NCBI GenBank assembly: GCA_963773835.1
Contig: CAVZCQ010000002.1
Coordinates: 62,001-126,000 of the forward strand
DNA length: 64,000 bases
Direction of reading: 5' to 3'
Source: JOPF136 sp963773835
GTDB lineage: Bacteria; Acidobacteriota; Terriglobia; Acidiferrales; UBA7541
Part shown: one piece after another, positions 36,030 to 44,046 of the stretch
Layout of the letters: each line of letters begins with the position of its first letter
Numbering within the stretch: position 1 is the stretch's first letter
Program-made: the position numbers and the translations under genes
Notes under the pieces: generated by a model
What the model saw: the letters and a program-made list of their open reading frames with translations, nothing else
Databases searched by the model: none
Told to the model about the DNA's origin: nothing

Positions 36030-37399
36030 TGCGCTGCGTCCAGCGGGAGATTGTAGAGGAAAATGAAGCGCAGCTCGATGTAGGGCCCGCTGAATGCGGA
36101 GGGGAGAGGCGGGAAGGGACTGGCCCCGCGGATCGAGCCGAGGGCGGCGCTGTCCAGGGGATCTTTTCCGGAAGTCAGGCGCAGCAGGGGGTCGGGGCGC
36201 ACGACGGTGCCGTCGCGCATGATTTTGAAGTCGATGACGACGCGCCCGCGGTCACCCATTCTTGCGGATTCGGGCATGAGGGTGTACCACTCGCGTTTTA
36301 CGCTGGCCACTACCTGATTGAGATAGCTGGAAAAATCCACGCCCTGGTCGGGAGTGAGCATCTGGACGGCGCCGCCCAGATAACCGGCGCCCGCGCCTCC
36401 CCCGCCACCGATGGGGCCGCCCGCGCCGCCGCGGGGCATGGCCCCGCCGAATGTGGCGCTGGAGGTCCCGCCGCGGTTCGATGCACCGCGCGTAGCGTCT
36501 TCCATTTGGCGACTCGGAGACCCGAAGTCGGGAAGCTTGATCGTGGGAGTGGAAGCATCGGGCGCAGGCTTCGGCGTTTCGATGCTCGGGACAGAGTGAG
36601 ACCGCTGCACCGGGCTTCCGCTCGGCTGCGGAATCGGGGCGTTGGGGAGTTCCGGAGCGAGGGTATGGGGAGCCACCACCTGCGGGGGCAGGATGGGCCC
36701 GGGGGCCGGCGCGGGCATGAGCTCCGGCGCGAGCTTTTTTATCATGCCGGGATCGACGCGAAGCTGATCACTGGATCCCTGAGTCCTGGGCCCCGGTTTG
36801 GCTTGGTTGAAGATGGTATTGGGGAGATAGACGATGCCCAGCTCGCGCGAAGCGGCTTCGAGTTCGGCCTGAGTGGGTTCGTGATGGGGAAAGATTACGG
36901 CCAGGCCGAACACAGCGAGCACGAGCACCACGTGGAAGAGGAACGAACTGGCCGGCACGGCCCAGCTCCAATCGCGGGGCGGCTCGCTCACCTGCCTGGG
37001 CATGAACTGGACCTGGCCGGTGGAGAAAACGTCGCCAGTGACCAGGTCTTCCTGCTCGAGCACCTCGATGGGCAGGACAGATTCGGCTACGAACCCGGTG
37101 GGGCGCGCATCCACCGGAACCGCCATGCGTTCGTCCGCATCGGTGGGCAGCAGGTGATCGCCCGGTGCCGGGAGTTCGAGCTTTCCGGGGACCGCATCGC
37201 GAGGAATGAGGGTGCGCTCGCCGAGCACGCCGAGCGGGAAGTGCAGAGGGATGTGGCTTTGGGCCTCCAGCGGCCTTACCGGGAGTTCAGCGGGTATGAC
37301 CAGGCGGTCGTCCAGAATGGTCCAGGCGCGCTTCCGGCCGTCGGTTGGGATGGCGGAGGGGGGCGAGAGTTTCTCCGGAACGAGGAGGCGGGGAATCAT
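36026..37399 (-). CDS. TonB-like protein with internal membrane anchor
   Basis: A 457-residue protein. The N-terminal about 145 residues are unrecognised and Pro/Leu-rich. One transmembrane helix follows at about 148-170 (SSFLFHVVLVLAVFGLAVIF), then a Pro/Ala- and Gly-rich periplasmic spacer (about 195-340) and a C-terminal TonB-C-like domain (YLNQVVASVKREWYTLMPESA and RGRVVIDFKIMRDGTV). The layout fits an energy transducer, but the long cytoplasmic N-domain is unusual. Its start overlaps the Gfo/Idh stop by 4 bases. No exbB/exbD in the window. Confidence 0.78.
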   Translation of the reverse strand: MIPRLLVPEKLSPPSAIPTDGRKRAWTILDDRLVIPAELPVRPLEAQSHIPLHFPLGVLGERTLIPRDAVPGKLELPAPGDHLLPTDADERMAVPVDARPTGFVAESVLPIEVLEQEDLVTGDVFSTGQVQFMPRQVSEPPRDWSWAVPASSFLFHVVLVLAVFGLAVIFPHHEPTQAELEAASRELGIVYLPNTIFNQAKPGPRTQGSSDQLRVDPGMIKKLAPELMPAPAPGPILPPQVVAPHTLAPELPNAPIPQPSGSPVQRSHSVPSIETPKPAPDASTPTIKLPDFGSPSRQMEDATRGASNRGGTSSATFGGAMPRGGAGGPIGGGGGAGAGYLGGAVQMLTPDQGVDFSSYLNQVVASVKREWYTLMPESARMGDRGRVVIDFKIMRDGTVVRPDPLLRLTSGKDPLDSAALGSIRGASPFPPLPSAFSGPYIELRFIFLYNLPLDAAQ

Positions 37400-38379
37400 T
37401 GGGGATGTTGGGGAATGAGTTCGTCGAATTGGACGCGGCCGCGGTGTTCGAGGATGCCCACCATGACGCGGCTGGCCAACTGGAGGGCGCGGCGGCCGGC
37501 CTCGCCGTCCACGAGAGGCGTTTGGCGTGTGCGAACGGCATCCAGGAACGCGGAAAGTTCGGCGCGGAGCGGCTCGACCGGCTCGGTGGGCAGTTTTTCG
37601 AAATTGAACTGGGGCGAATCCGGAGCGGAGCCCGGGGCCACGCGGATGCGCATGGCGTCGCGGCGGGCGAAATCCACTGTGAGGTATTCGTGGCTCTGGA
37701 AGAAGCGGAGTTTGCGGACGCGCTCGGTGGAAACGCGGCTGGCAGTGAGATTGGCGACGGCGCCGCCGGCGAATTCGAGCCGGGCGTGGGCGATGTCCAC
37801 GCGCTTGGTGACCACGGGGATGCCCACAGCGCGCACGTCCGCGACCGGCTCGGGAACCAGGGTCAGCAGGATGTCCAGGTCGTGAATCATCACATCATAA
37901 ATTACGTCGACATCGAGGCTGCGTGGCGAAAAGATGCCGAGGCGATGCACTTCAAAAAAGAGAGGGCGGGCCACATGGGGCCGGACGGCGGCGAGGCCGG
38001 GATTGAAACGTTCCACATGGCCGACCTGGAGGATGCGATCGTGGCGGCGGGCTGCGGCGATCAGCTCGTCCGCTTCCGCCAGAGATGTGGCGATGGGCTT
38101 CTCGACGAGCACGTCAATGCCCTGCGCCAGAAGAGAGCAACCCACCTGAGCGTGGCTGACGGTGGGAACGGCGACCGAGGCGGCGTCAACGCTGCCGGCG
38201 AGGTTATCGAGACCGGGGAGCACGGGCACTCCAAATTCGGCAGCGATGCGGGAGCTGCGGGCGGGATCCACGTCGTAGATGCCGGCGATTTCCGCGCCGA
38301 GTTCGCGATAGACGCGAACGTGATGGCGGCCAAAATCGCCGCAGCCAATGACGGCCACTCGCGGGCGGCGTTCGCTCAT
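37396..38379 (-). CDS. Gfo/Idh/MocA family oxidoreductase (possible GnnA-like)
   Basis: A 327-residue NAD(P)-dependent oxidoreductase. N-terminal Rossmann loop AVIGCGDFGRHHVRVY, catalytic EKP motif in DVLVEKPIATS, and a C-terminal alpha/beta substrate domain. It sits between lpxI and the TonB-like gene inside a lipid A run with 4-base overlaps. The context suggests it acts on a UDP-GlcNAc-derived lipid A precursor. GnnA enzymes of this family oxidise the 3-OH of UDP-GlcNAc to allow N-linked acyl chains. A GnnB aminotransferase was not seen, so this is inference. Confidence 0.85.
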   Translation of the reverse strand: MSERRPRVAVIGCGDFGRHHVRVYRELGAEIAGIYDVDPARSSRIAAEFGVPVLPGLDNLAGSVDAASVAVPTVSHAQVGCSLLAQGIDVLVEKPIATSLAEADELIAAARRHDRILQVGHVERFNPGLAAVRPHVARPLFFEVHRLGIFSPRSLDVDVIYDVMIHDLDILLTLVPEPVADVRAVGIPVVTKRVDIAHARLEFAGGAVANLTASRVSTERVRKLRFFQSHEYLTVDFARRDAMRIRVAPGSAPDSPQFNFEKLPTEPVEPLRAELSAFLDAVRTRQTPLVDGEAGRRALQLASRVMVGILEHRGRVQFDELIPQHPQ

Positions 38380-39281
38380 CGAGCATCTCCGGGAATTGGC
38401 TGGGAAGCCGGCTCGCGCCCCGCGGCCGGCGGCTGGATGGAATCAATGGCGATTCCAGCGCGATCCGCTGCGGCGAGCAGTTCGTTGCGGTCGAACAGCA
38501 GGGTGCGTCCCGCGTCGATGCCCAGCGCGGTAGCGCCGCATCGCTCGATGACTTCGATGGTAGGCAATCCCACCACGGGAACGTCGAAGCGCATGTCCTG
38601 AGCTGGCTTGCTGACCTTGACGACGGTGAGACGGCGGCCCGGGGCGAGCCGGGAGGCACGCTCGACAGTTGCGTCCGTGCCTTCCATGGCTTCAATGGCG
38701 ACGCAGGCGCACGCGGAAATGACCACCGTCTGTCCGAGGTCGAGCGCGGCGATGTGGCGGGCGACTCGGCGGCCATATTCGAGGTCGGCGCGCTCGTCTT
38801 CGGTGGGCGCGCGGCTGGTGAGCACGCCGGGGCGCGCGACGAGCGGGTCGAGGAACGCGGTGGAATCCACGAGTTGAATGCCTTCTTCTTCCAGGACGCG
38901 GGCGACGGCGCCGATGAGCGAGTCCGTGTTTTTCACGGTGAGGGACATGAGCAGGCGCGCCATCTTCCAATCGGGACGGATCCCGCTGAAAAGCTTGGCG
39001 TGCTTCACCTGGCCGGCCATGACGGCGCGGGTGACGCGCTCGGAATGGAGCGCTTCGATGGCTTTCCCCAGTTCGCCGAGGCTGACCCAGTGGATGCGTT
39101 TCGCGGCGGCTTCGAGCTCGGGGGAGGCTTCCTCGCGGATGGCCACGACGGCCATTTCGATGCCCTGGCTGCGCGCGCCTTCCAGGACGAGAAAGGGAAA
39201 GCGGCCGTTTCCGGCGATCAGTCCCCACTCACCGGGAGCGGCGGGGCCGGTAGTTGCTTGCGAAGATGCATCGGTGGCCAA
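38376..39281 (-). CDS. lpxI: UDP-2,3-diacylglucosamine pyrophosphatase LpxI
   Basis: A 301-residue LpxI (DUF1009 family) that hydrolyses UDP-2,3-diacylglucosamine to lipid X, replacing LpxH in several phyla. Seen: WGLIAGNGRFPFLVLEGARSQG at the N-terminus, VKHAKLF, and the C-terminal DMRFDVPVVGLPTIEVI preceded by VVKVSKPAQ. Its genomic place behind lpxA confirms the role. The first 15 residues are variable. The stop overlaps the Gfo/Idh start by 4 bases. Confidence 0.93.
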   Translation of the reverse strand: MATDASSQATTGPAAPGEWGLIAGNGRFPFLVLEGARSQGIEMAVVAIREEASPELEAAAKRIHWVSLGELGKAIEALHSERVTRAVMAGQVKHAKLFSGIRPDWKMARLLMSLTVKNTDSLIGAVARVLEEEGIQLVDSTAFLDPLVARPGVLTSRAPTEDERADLEYGRRVARHIAALDLGQTVVISACACVAIEAMEGTDATVERASRLAPGRRLTVVKVSKPAQDMRFDVPVVGLPTIEVIERCGATALGIDAGRTLLFDRNELLAAADRAGIAIDSIQPPAAGREPASQPIPGDAR

Positions 39282-39297
39282 ACGTCTCTCTCCTCGA

Positions 39298-40077
39298 CTA
39301 CTTTACGATTCCGCGCTCCGCCGTCTCGATGAACTGGAGAAGGAAATCAACGTCTTCGGAGCCGCGAATCTCGGCGCGCACGCGCTCGACCGCCTGGGTT
39401 GTATTCAGCCGTGATTTCAGGAGCAGGCGGAAGGCCTTTTCAATCGCCTGGATGCGTTCGCTGGAGAACCCTTCGCGCTCGAGGCCGATGGAATTGACGC
39501 CATAGCAGCGCGTCTCGCGCGGGGCGACGGTCTTGGAATAGGGCAGGACGTCCTGCGTGATGACGGTGCTGGCGGCGACGTAGGCATAACGCCCGATGCG
39601 GCAGAATTGGTGCACGGGACAGAACGCGCCCACGGTAGCGAAGTCCTCGACGGTCACATGGCCGGCGAGGGTGGCGCCGTTGACAAACAGCGTGTGCGAG
39701 CCGATCACACAATCGTGAGCGATATGGGAATAGGCCAGGATGAGATTATCGCTGCCGACGCGGGTGACGCCGCCGCCGCCCGTCGAGCCGCGGTTGACGG
39801 TGACGTACTCGCGGAAGACGTTACGGTCGCCCACTTCGAGCCGGGTGGGCTCACCGCGATATTTGCGGTCCTGCGGGGCAGAGCCGACGCTGCAAAACGG
39901 ATAGAAGTGGTTCTCGCGGCCGAAGCGGGATGGTCCTTCGAGAGCCGCATGGCCGTGGACGACGCAGCCGTCGCCCAGTTCCACGTCGTCTCCGATGAGC
40001 GCATAAGGCCCAACGCAAACGCCCTGCCCCAGGCGGGCACGCGGCGAGACGACGGCCCGCGGATCCACACCGCTCAT
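39298..40077 (-). CDS. lpxA: Acyl-ACP-UDP-N-acetylglucosamine O-acyltransferase
   Basis: A 259-residue left-handed beta-helix acyltransferase catalysing the first lipid A step. Hexapeptide repeats run from about residue 8 to 185. The catalytic His is in YSHIAHDCVIG, and the C-terminal helical part starts after SIGLEREGFS. The start ATG 40077 overlaps the fabZ stop by 4 bases; an upstream in-frame ATG at 40098 would overlap fabZ further. Whether the preferred acceptor is UDP-GlcNAc or its 3-amino analogue cannot be read from sequence. Confidence 0.95.
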   Translation of the reverse strand: MSGVDPRAVVSPRARLGQGVCVGPYALIGDDVELGDGCVVHGHAALEGPSRFGRENHFYPFCSVGSAPQDRKYRGEPTRLEVGDRNVFREYVTVNRGSTGGGGVTRVGSDNLILAYSHIAHDCVIGSHTLFVNGATLAGHVTVEDFATVGAFCPVHQFCRIGRYAYVAASTVITQDVLPYSKTVAPRETRCYGVNSIGLEREGFSSERIQAIEKAFRLLLKSRLNTTQAVERVRAEIRGSEDVDFLLQFIETAERGIVK

Positions 40078-40511
40078 TCCCGGTCCACCATCTTGCACAT
40101 GAGGATGGCTTCCGCGGCGAGCTGATCCCCCACGAAGGCCTTTCCGTCCAGCTTGCAGAAATCGCCGCGCCAGTTCGCCACGACTATTTCGAGGCGAAGC
40201 AGGTCGCCCGGCACGACCGGGCGGCGGAAGCGGGCGCCGTCCACGGCCACAAAGTAGAGCAGTTTGTTTTCCCGGTCGGGGATTTCCATGAGCAGGAGAA
40301 TGCCGCCGGTCTGAGCCATGGCTTCAATGATCATGACGGCGGGCATGACGGGCTTGCCTGGAAAATGTCCCTGGAAATACCACTCGTTGAAGGTGACCGC
40401 TTTGATGCCGGTGATGCGCTTCAGCCGCTCCATCTCCACGATGGAATCCACCATCAGGAACGGATGGCGGTGCGGCAGATACTTTTGAATCGCCGTGGAA
40501 TCCAGGATCAT
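40074..40511 (-). CDS. fabZ: 3-hydroxyacyl-[acyl-carrier-protein] dehydratase
   Basis: A 145-residue hot-dog fold dehydratase of fatty-acid elongation. HRHPFLMVDSIVEM and the catalytic GHFPGKPVMPAVMIIEAMAQTGG are intact. ATG 40511 follows GAGGGG at 6 bases and is preferred over a 35-codon upstream extension. It is the first gene of fabZ-lpxA-lpxI-Gfo/Idh-TonB-like-small peptide-miaA. lpxD, which often precedes fabZ, is absent here. Confidence 0.95.
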   Translation of the reverse strand: MILDSTAIQKYLPHRHPFLMVDSIVEMERLKRITGIKAVTFNEWYFQGHFPGKPVMPAVMIIEAMAQTGGILLLMEIPDRENKLLYFVAVDGARFRRPVVPGDLLRLEIVVANWRGDFCKLDGKAFVGDQLAAEAILMCKMVDRE

Positions 40512-40658
40512 CGCATCCCCTCGGCCCGTGGGTTGTGGCGGACCGCCTCCCCGCTGTCTCGAGGACAATCTTGCAATTATAACCAGTTTCGTTTCAGAGC
40601 GCTGCGGCGATGCCATCCAGCGAGGGGCCAGGCCGAGTGAGGGCGCCGGTCTTCTCTC

Positions 40659-40713
40659 CTTGTGGTCACCTTGTGGTCACCTTGTGGTCACCTTGTGGCC
40701 ACCTTGTGGCCGT
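40659..40713. repeat. 11-base tandem repeat, five units
   Basis: CTTGTGGTCAC three times perfectly (40659-40691), then CTTGTGGCCAC, then CTTGTGGCCGT. An 11-base period equals one helical turn. It lies in the 290-base spacer between the divergent fabZ operon and the octaheme cytochrome gene, so it could be a stacked regulator-binding array or a slippage-prone minisatellite. Confidence 0.85.
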
Positions 40714-40801
40714 CCCTGAAATTGAGGAGTAGAGTTCCGAGTGTTCAGGGATCCAGGGTGTCTGCCCAGCCGACCGGCAGACCACGGAGTCAGGAGGGAT
40801 C

Positions 40802-42151
40802 ATGTGGAAACTGGGATGGAAGCTGCTGGTCTTCGTTTCTGTTGTGCTGCTGAATCGTCTGCCGGCCTACGCGCAGGGCGGAACGACAGCCGCGCCGGAC
40901 ATCGCGAAGCTCGCTGCCGGGACCTCGAAGGAAAGCCAGGCGTGTATCAATTGCCATCGGAACGGCGTGGCTCCGCTCGCAGTACAGCAATGGGCGGCCA
41001 GCCGGCACGCCGAGGTAGGCATCGGATGTTACGAATGCCATCAGGCGGATAAGGCGCGGCCGGACGCTTTTGAGCATTTCGGCCAGAGCATCTCCGTGAT
41101 GGTCACACCGAATTCGTGCGGGACATGCCACGCGAAAGAAGCGCAGGAGTTCGAGGCCAGCCATCATGCGCAGGCCGGGCAAATCCTCGGCTCACTCGAC
41201 AACGTGCTGGGGGAGGATGTGGAAGGACCAGCCGCGGCGGCGACCGGGTGCGCGAAGTGCCACGGGAGCATCGTGAAAGTCGTGGGGAAAGGAAAGCTGG
41301 ATCCGGCCACATGGCCGAACGAAGGGATCGGGCGGATCAATCCCGACGGCTCGAAGGGCTCCTGCTCCGTGTGCCACAGCCGGCACACATTTTCATTGGC
41401 GATTGCGCGGCAGCCGGAAAGCTGCGGCTACTGCCACCTGGGGCCGGATCACCCGCAGGCGGAGATTTACACCGAAAGCAAACATGGAGTGACCTACCGG
41501 GCGCTGATCGGACAGATGAACCTGAACGCCGCGTCCTGGGTGCTGGGGAAAGACTACAGCGCGGCGCCGACCTGCGACACCTGCCACATGGGAGCGACTT
41601 CGAAACTGGCCTCGACGCACGACGTGGGCGCGCGCATCTCCTGGAATCTGCGGCCGGAAATCGCAATCAAGCAAAAAGACTGGGAGAAGAAACGTGAGGA
41701 GATGAAATCCGTGTGCGCGAACTGCCACGCTTCCGACTGGGTGAACAACTTCTACATCCAGTTCGACAGCGTGGTGGATCTGGGCAACGAGAAGTTCTTC
41801 AAGCCGGCACGGGAAATCATGCAGAAGCTGCAGCAGGCGGGGAAAATCAGCAACACGCCGTTTGACGCGCATATCAAATGGACGTATTTCGAGCTGTGGC
41901 ACCACCAGGGCCGGCGAGCGCGCATGGGCGCCTCGATGAACGGGCCGGACTACGTCCAATGGCACGGCTTTTACGAAGTCGCCAAGATTTTCTACAGCGA
42001 CTTCCTGCCGGAGGCGGAACGGCTGCTGCCGGGCGTCACTGCCGGAGTGAAGGAGAGCAGCTACCATCAATGGCTGAAGGGGCTTTCCCCCGAGGAGCGG
42101 CAAAAGATTCGGGAGTACTACCAGAAACGCTACGAGCAGCCGCCGTCGTAA
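40802..42151 (+). CDS. Octaheme c-type cytochrome, hydroxylamine oxidoreductase family
   Basis: A 449-residue periplasmic protein: signal peptide 1-24 (PAYA/Q), then exactly eight CxxCH motifs at Cys48, 76, 106, 150, 188, 208, 258 and 305. The C-terminal helical part (YFELWHHQGRRARMGASMNG, then PDYVQWHGFYEVAKIFY) is the conserved HAO-family region. Known members oxidise hydroxylamine or hydrazine, or run in reverse as nitrite or NO reductases. Whether the cross-linking Tyr of true HAO is present needs an alignment. A good AGGAGGG site precedes the ATG. No c-type partner or maturation genes are adjacent. Confidence 0.9.
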   Translation: MWKLGWKLLVFVSVVLLNRLPAYAQGGTTAAPDIAKLAAGTSKESQACINCHRNGVAPLAVQQWAASRHAEVGIGCYECHQADKARPDAFEHFGQSISVMVTPNSCGTCHAKEAQEFEASHHAQAGQILGSLDNVLGEDVEGPAAAATGCAKCHGSIVKVVGKGKLDPATWPNEGIGRINPDGSKGSCSVCHSRHTFSLAIARQPESCGYCHLGPDHPQAEIYTESKHGVTYRALIGQMNLNAASWVLGKDYSAAPTCDTCHMGATSKLASTHDVGARISWNLRPEIAIKQKDWEKKREEMKSVCANCHASDWVNNFYIQFDSVVDLGNEKFFKPAREIMQKLQQAGKISNTPFDAHIKWTYFELWHHQGRRARMGASMNGPDYVQWHGFYEVAKIFYSDFLPEAERLLPGVTAGVKESSYHQWLKGLSPEERQKIREYYQKRYEQPPS

Positions 42152-42152
42152 C

Positions 42153-42160
42153 TGCGTTGA
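42153..42160. repeat. Possible 8-base target-site duplication, left copy
   Basis: TGCGTTGA, 2 bases after the cytochrome stop codon and 7 bases outside the left inverted repeat. The same 8-mer in the same orientation is at 45425-45432, 11 bases outside the right inverted repeat. The unequal distances make this tentative. Confidence 0.35.
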
Positions 42161-42167
42161 GGGGGCA

Positions 42168-42243
42168 GGCTATACGGACGGGAAAACTGCTACACCCCCG
42201 GTTTCGGTGCAGAATCGTCGACCTCGCGTCACGTGGGGTACGG
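42168..42243. repeat. Left inverted repeat of the caspase island
   Basis: Core 42168-42199 starts GGCTATACGGACGGGAAAAC and ends TGCTACACCCCC. Beyond it, similarity to the right copy continues with small indels through ATCGTCG and CGCGTC.CGTG.GGT.CGG. Confidence 0.85.
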
Positions 42244-42321
42244 TGCTGCTGGGGAGTGCGCGCCCAACCACAGCTACCGCCCCTCGCGCGGCCTTGCAAA
42301 GCAGACCTTTGGTTGACAAGG

Positions 42322-42330
42322 TGTTAGAAT
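42322..42330 (+). promoter_or_regulatory. Possible extended -10 promoter of the caspase module
   Basis: TGTTAGAAT (an extended -10 of form TGn-TAnAAT), 38 bases before the first ATG of the module and inside the left inverted repeat boundary. A TTGACA at 42313-42318 is too close to serve as its -35. The promoter would travel with the island. Confidence 0.35.
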
Positions 42331-42367
42331 ATTTGCTTTCCGCGACTGATAGCTGGCAAGAATATCG

Positions 42368-43678
42368 ATGAAATTAACTGTCTTGAATTATCGAATTAAC
42401 GCAACCCATAGTTTAATTACAGACCTTGGCAGCATACGCGACAGTCAATCAATTAGCGACTTTGACGCGTTCATTTTCGATCCAGGTGCCTTGACTGTCG
42501 GTGAGAGTCAAGACGCGGGTTCATTCAATCGGAGGAAAACGGAACTCCGAGAGCTTATTCATGTGAAAGGCGGAGTGATCCTAGGTTTCCTGAGACCAAC
42601 AGGCTTTGTTGGCGTTCCAAATCTCCCCGGGCAGAATACATACAGTCTTTTGCAAGATGCATCTGGTGGAATAGCTAAACTTATGAGTGATTATGCCAAA
42701 CTGGGCCAAGGTTCGCACGCCACGGTCATTCGAGGGCGCCATGGGGCTTCGACAGAATATCTGCGCGTAATGGGAGACGACCTCAGCTTCGAGGCCTTCT
42801 TGCAAATTCCTGAGGAGAATATAACGGCACAAAACGGCAAGGTGCTCGCCGTAAATTCCGTTGGCTGGCCAATTGCCGTTGAGTTTGCCGTTGAGGAAGG
42901 CCTTGTCTGTTTCGTCCCGGTCCCACCGGGCATCGACGCCTCGCGTTTGGCAGCGGCGATCGTCAACACTGTCAGCGCTCATTTTGATAATCCCTCAGAA
43001 GTTGAAGCACCCTTGTGGGCAAGCCAGGTTGAGGTCCCCGGCGCGAATGTCCATGAGCAGAAGATAGCCACGCTTAAAAAAGAGAGAGAAGCGATCGACG
43101 GCGAGGTTTCAGCTTTGGAGGGAAGGCGTCAAGAACTCTTGAGTTTCAAGGGATTGCTCTTCGGATATGGGAAAGGCGTGCTGGAGACTACAGTTCGGGC
43201 GGCGTCCCGACTCATTGGATTTGAAGTACTGGACCCTGACAAGTACCAGGGAGAATGGGACATTCAACTGCGTGACATCGCGACTGGACAAACCGCAATC
43301 GGCGAGATAGAGGGTTCGGACGGTATGATCGACCTCCGGAAATTCCGTCAACTTTACCATTATGTAGGCGATGAGGGACTGGAGGGCAGAGACCATAAAG
43401 GCCTTCTAATTGGAAACGGCTATAGATTGACGGAGCCGGCTGCACCCGAGCGCGCTCAACAGTTTTCTCCCCATGCGCTGCGCGGGGTGACGAAACAGAA
43501 CTTCTGCGCGGTCCCCTGTACGGAGCTTTTTCGCGCTGTCTGTAATGTTCTTGAGCGCCCTGAGGACGAGGACCTAAAGGCCCGAATTCGGCGCTCCATA
43601 CTTGAAACCGTCGGACTGTGGTCTCTTACGGCGGCTGTAATCGGCGGACCTCAAGCATCTGAAGGACAAGGCGGTTAG
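42368..43678 (+). CDS. PD-(D/E)xK-like nuclease-fold protein with N-terminal alpha/beta domain
   Basis: A 436-residue protein, first of three in the island. Residues 1 to about 200 look like an alpha/beta domain with a flavodoxin- or amidotransferase-like flow (DAFIFDPGAL, then an RRKTELRELI helix and GGVILGFLRP). A coiled coil lies at about 228-258. Residues 260-395 match the restriction-endonuclease-like pattern: LLFGYGKGVLETTV helix, WDIQLRD with Asp298, then GEIEGSDG with Glu313/Glu315, and KGLLIGNGYR. The usual catalytic Lys is Glu315, so cleavage may be altered or lost. Function unknown; family assignment is my inference. Confidence 0.6.
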   Translation: MKLTVLNYRINATHSLITDLGSIRDSQSISDFDAFIFDPGALTVGESQDAGSFNRRKTELRELIHVKGGVILGFLRPTGFVGVPNLPGQNTYSLLQDASGGIAKLMSDYAKLGQGSHATVIRGRHGASTEYLRVMGDDLSFEAFLQIPEENITAQNGKVLAVNSVGWPIAVEFAVEEGLVCFVPVPPGIDASRLAAAIVNTVSAHFDNPSEVEAPLWASQVEVPGANVHEQKIATLKKEREAIDGEVSALEGRRQELLSFKGLLFGYGKGVLETTVRAASRLIGFEVLDPDKYQGEWDIQLRDIATGQTAIGEIEGSDGMIDLRKFRQLYHYVGDEGLEGRDHKGLLIGNGYRLTEPAAPERAQQFSPHALRGVTKQNFCAVPCTELFRAVCNVLERPEDEDLKARIRRSILETVGLWSLTAAVIGGPQASEGQGG

Positions 43679-43699
43679 CCTCACCAAGGGAGCGACACC

Positions 43700-44041
43700 A
43701 TGCCAAGGGATGTTTTGACCGTCACGTTTCCTGAGGTGTCCAGCGCAGAAGGCAACCGCCTAGCAACCAGTTTGGCCGAGGCGCTCAAGGACATAGATCC
43801 GACGATAGCAGTTGACCGTAAGAAGGAGCGGGACGATACACAGGATGCCGGAACCATTCTGGCCGTTTTGTTGGGCTCAGCATCAGCCACTGCCGTGAGC
43901 AGGGGGATCGCAGCGTGGATCGCACGAAACGGCGGGGCGCGATTGAAGATTTGGCACAAAGGCAAGTTGGTGGTAGATGCCGCTGGTCTTGACAGCAAAG
44001 ACGCTTCGCGAATTGCAGAGGCGATTTCTGCTGCGGAGTAA
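43700..44041 (+). CDS. Small EACC1-like protein (effector-associated constant component)
   Basis: A 113-residue protein with an N-terminal beta-alpha segment (VLTVTFPEVS, then a helix to about 32). A central small-residue hydrophobic helix follows (AGTILAVLLGSASATAVSRGI, about 50-70), then AAWIARNGGARLKIWHKGKLVV and a final helix. The layout resembles the solo proteins called EACC1 in NTP-dependent conflict systems described by the Aravind group, which sit beside caspase or other effector genes. AAGGGAG is 7 bases before the ATG. Gaps are 21 bases to the gene before and 5 to the caspase gene after. Confidence 0.6.
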   Translation: MPRDVLTVTFPEVSSAEGNRLATSLAEALKDIDPTIAVDRKKERDDTQDAGTILAVLLGSASATAVSRGIAAWIARNGGARLKIWHKGKLVVDAAGLDSKDASRIAEAISAAE

Positions 44042-44046
44042 CTGCA

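Noticed and set aside
40659..40713. CRISPR array.
   Set aside because: The 11-base units are directly contiguous with no spacers and there are no cas genes. It is a simple tandem repeat.
42313..42330. Classical sigma-70 promoter using TTGACA and TAGAAT.
   Set aside because: Only 6 bases separate the two hexamers (about 17 are needed). Only the extended -10 form TGTTAGAAT is kept, at low confidence.
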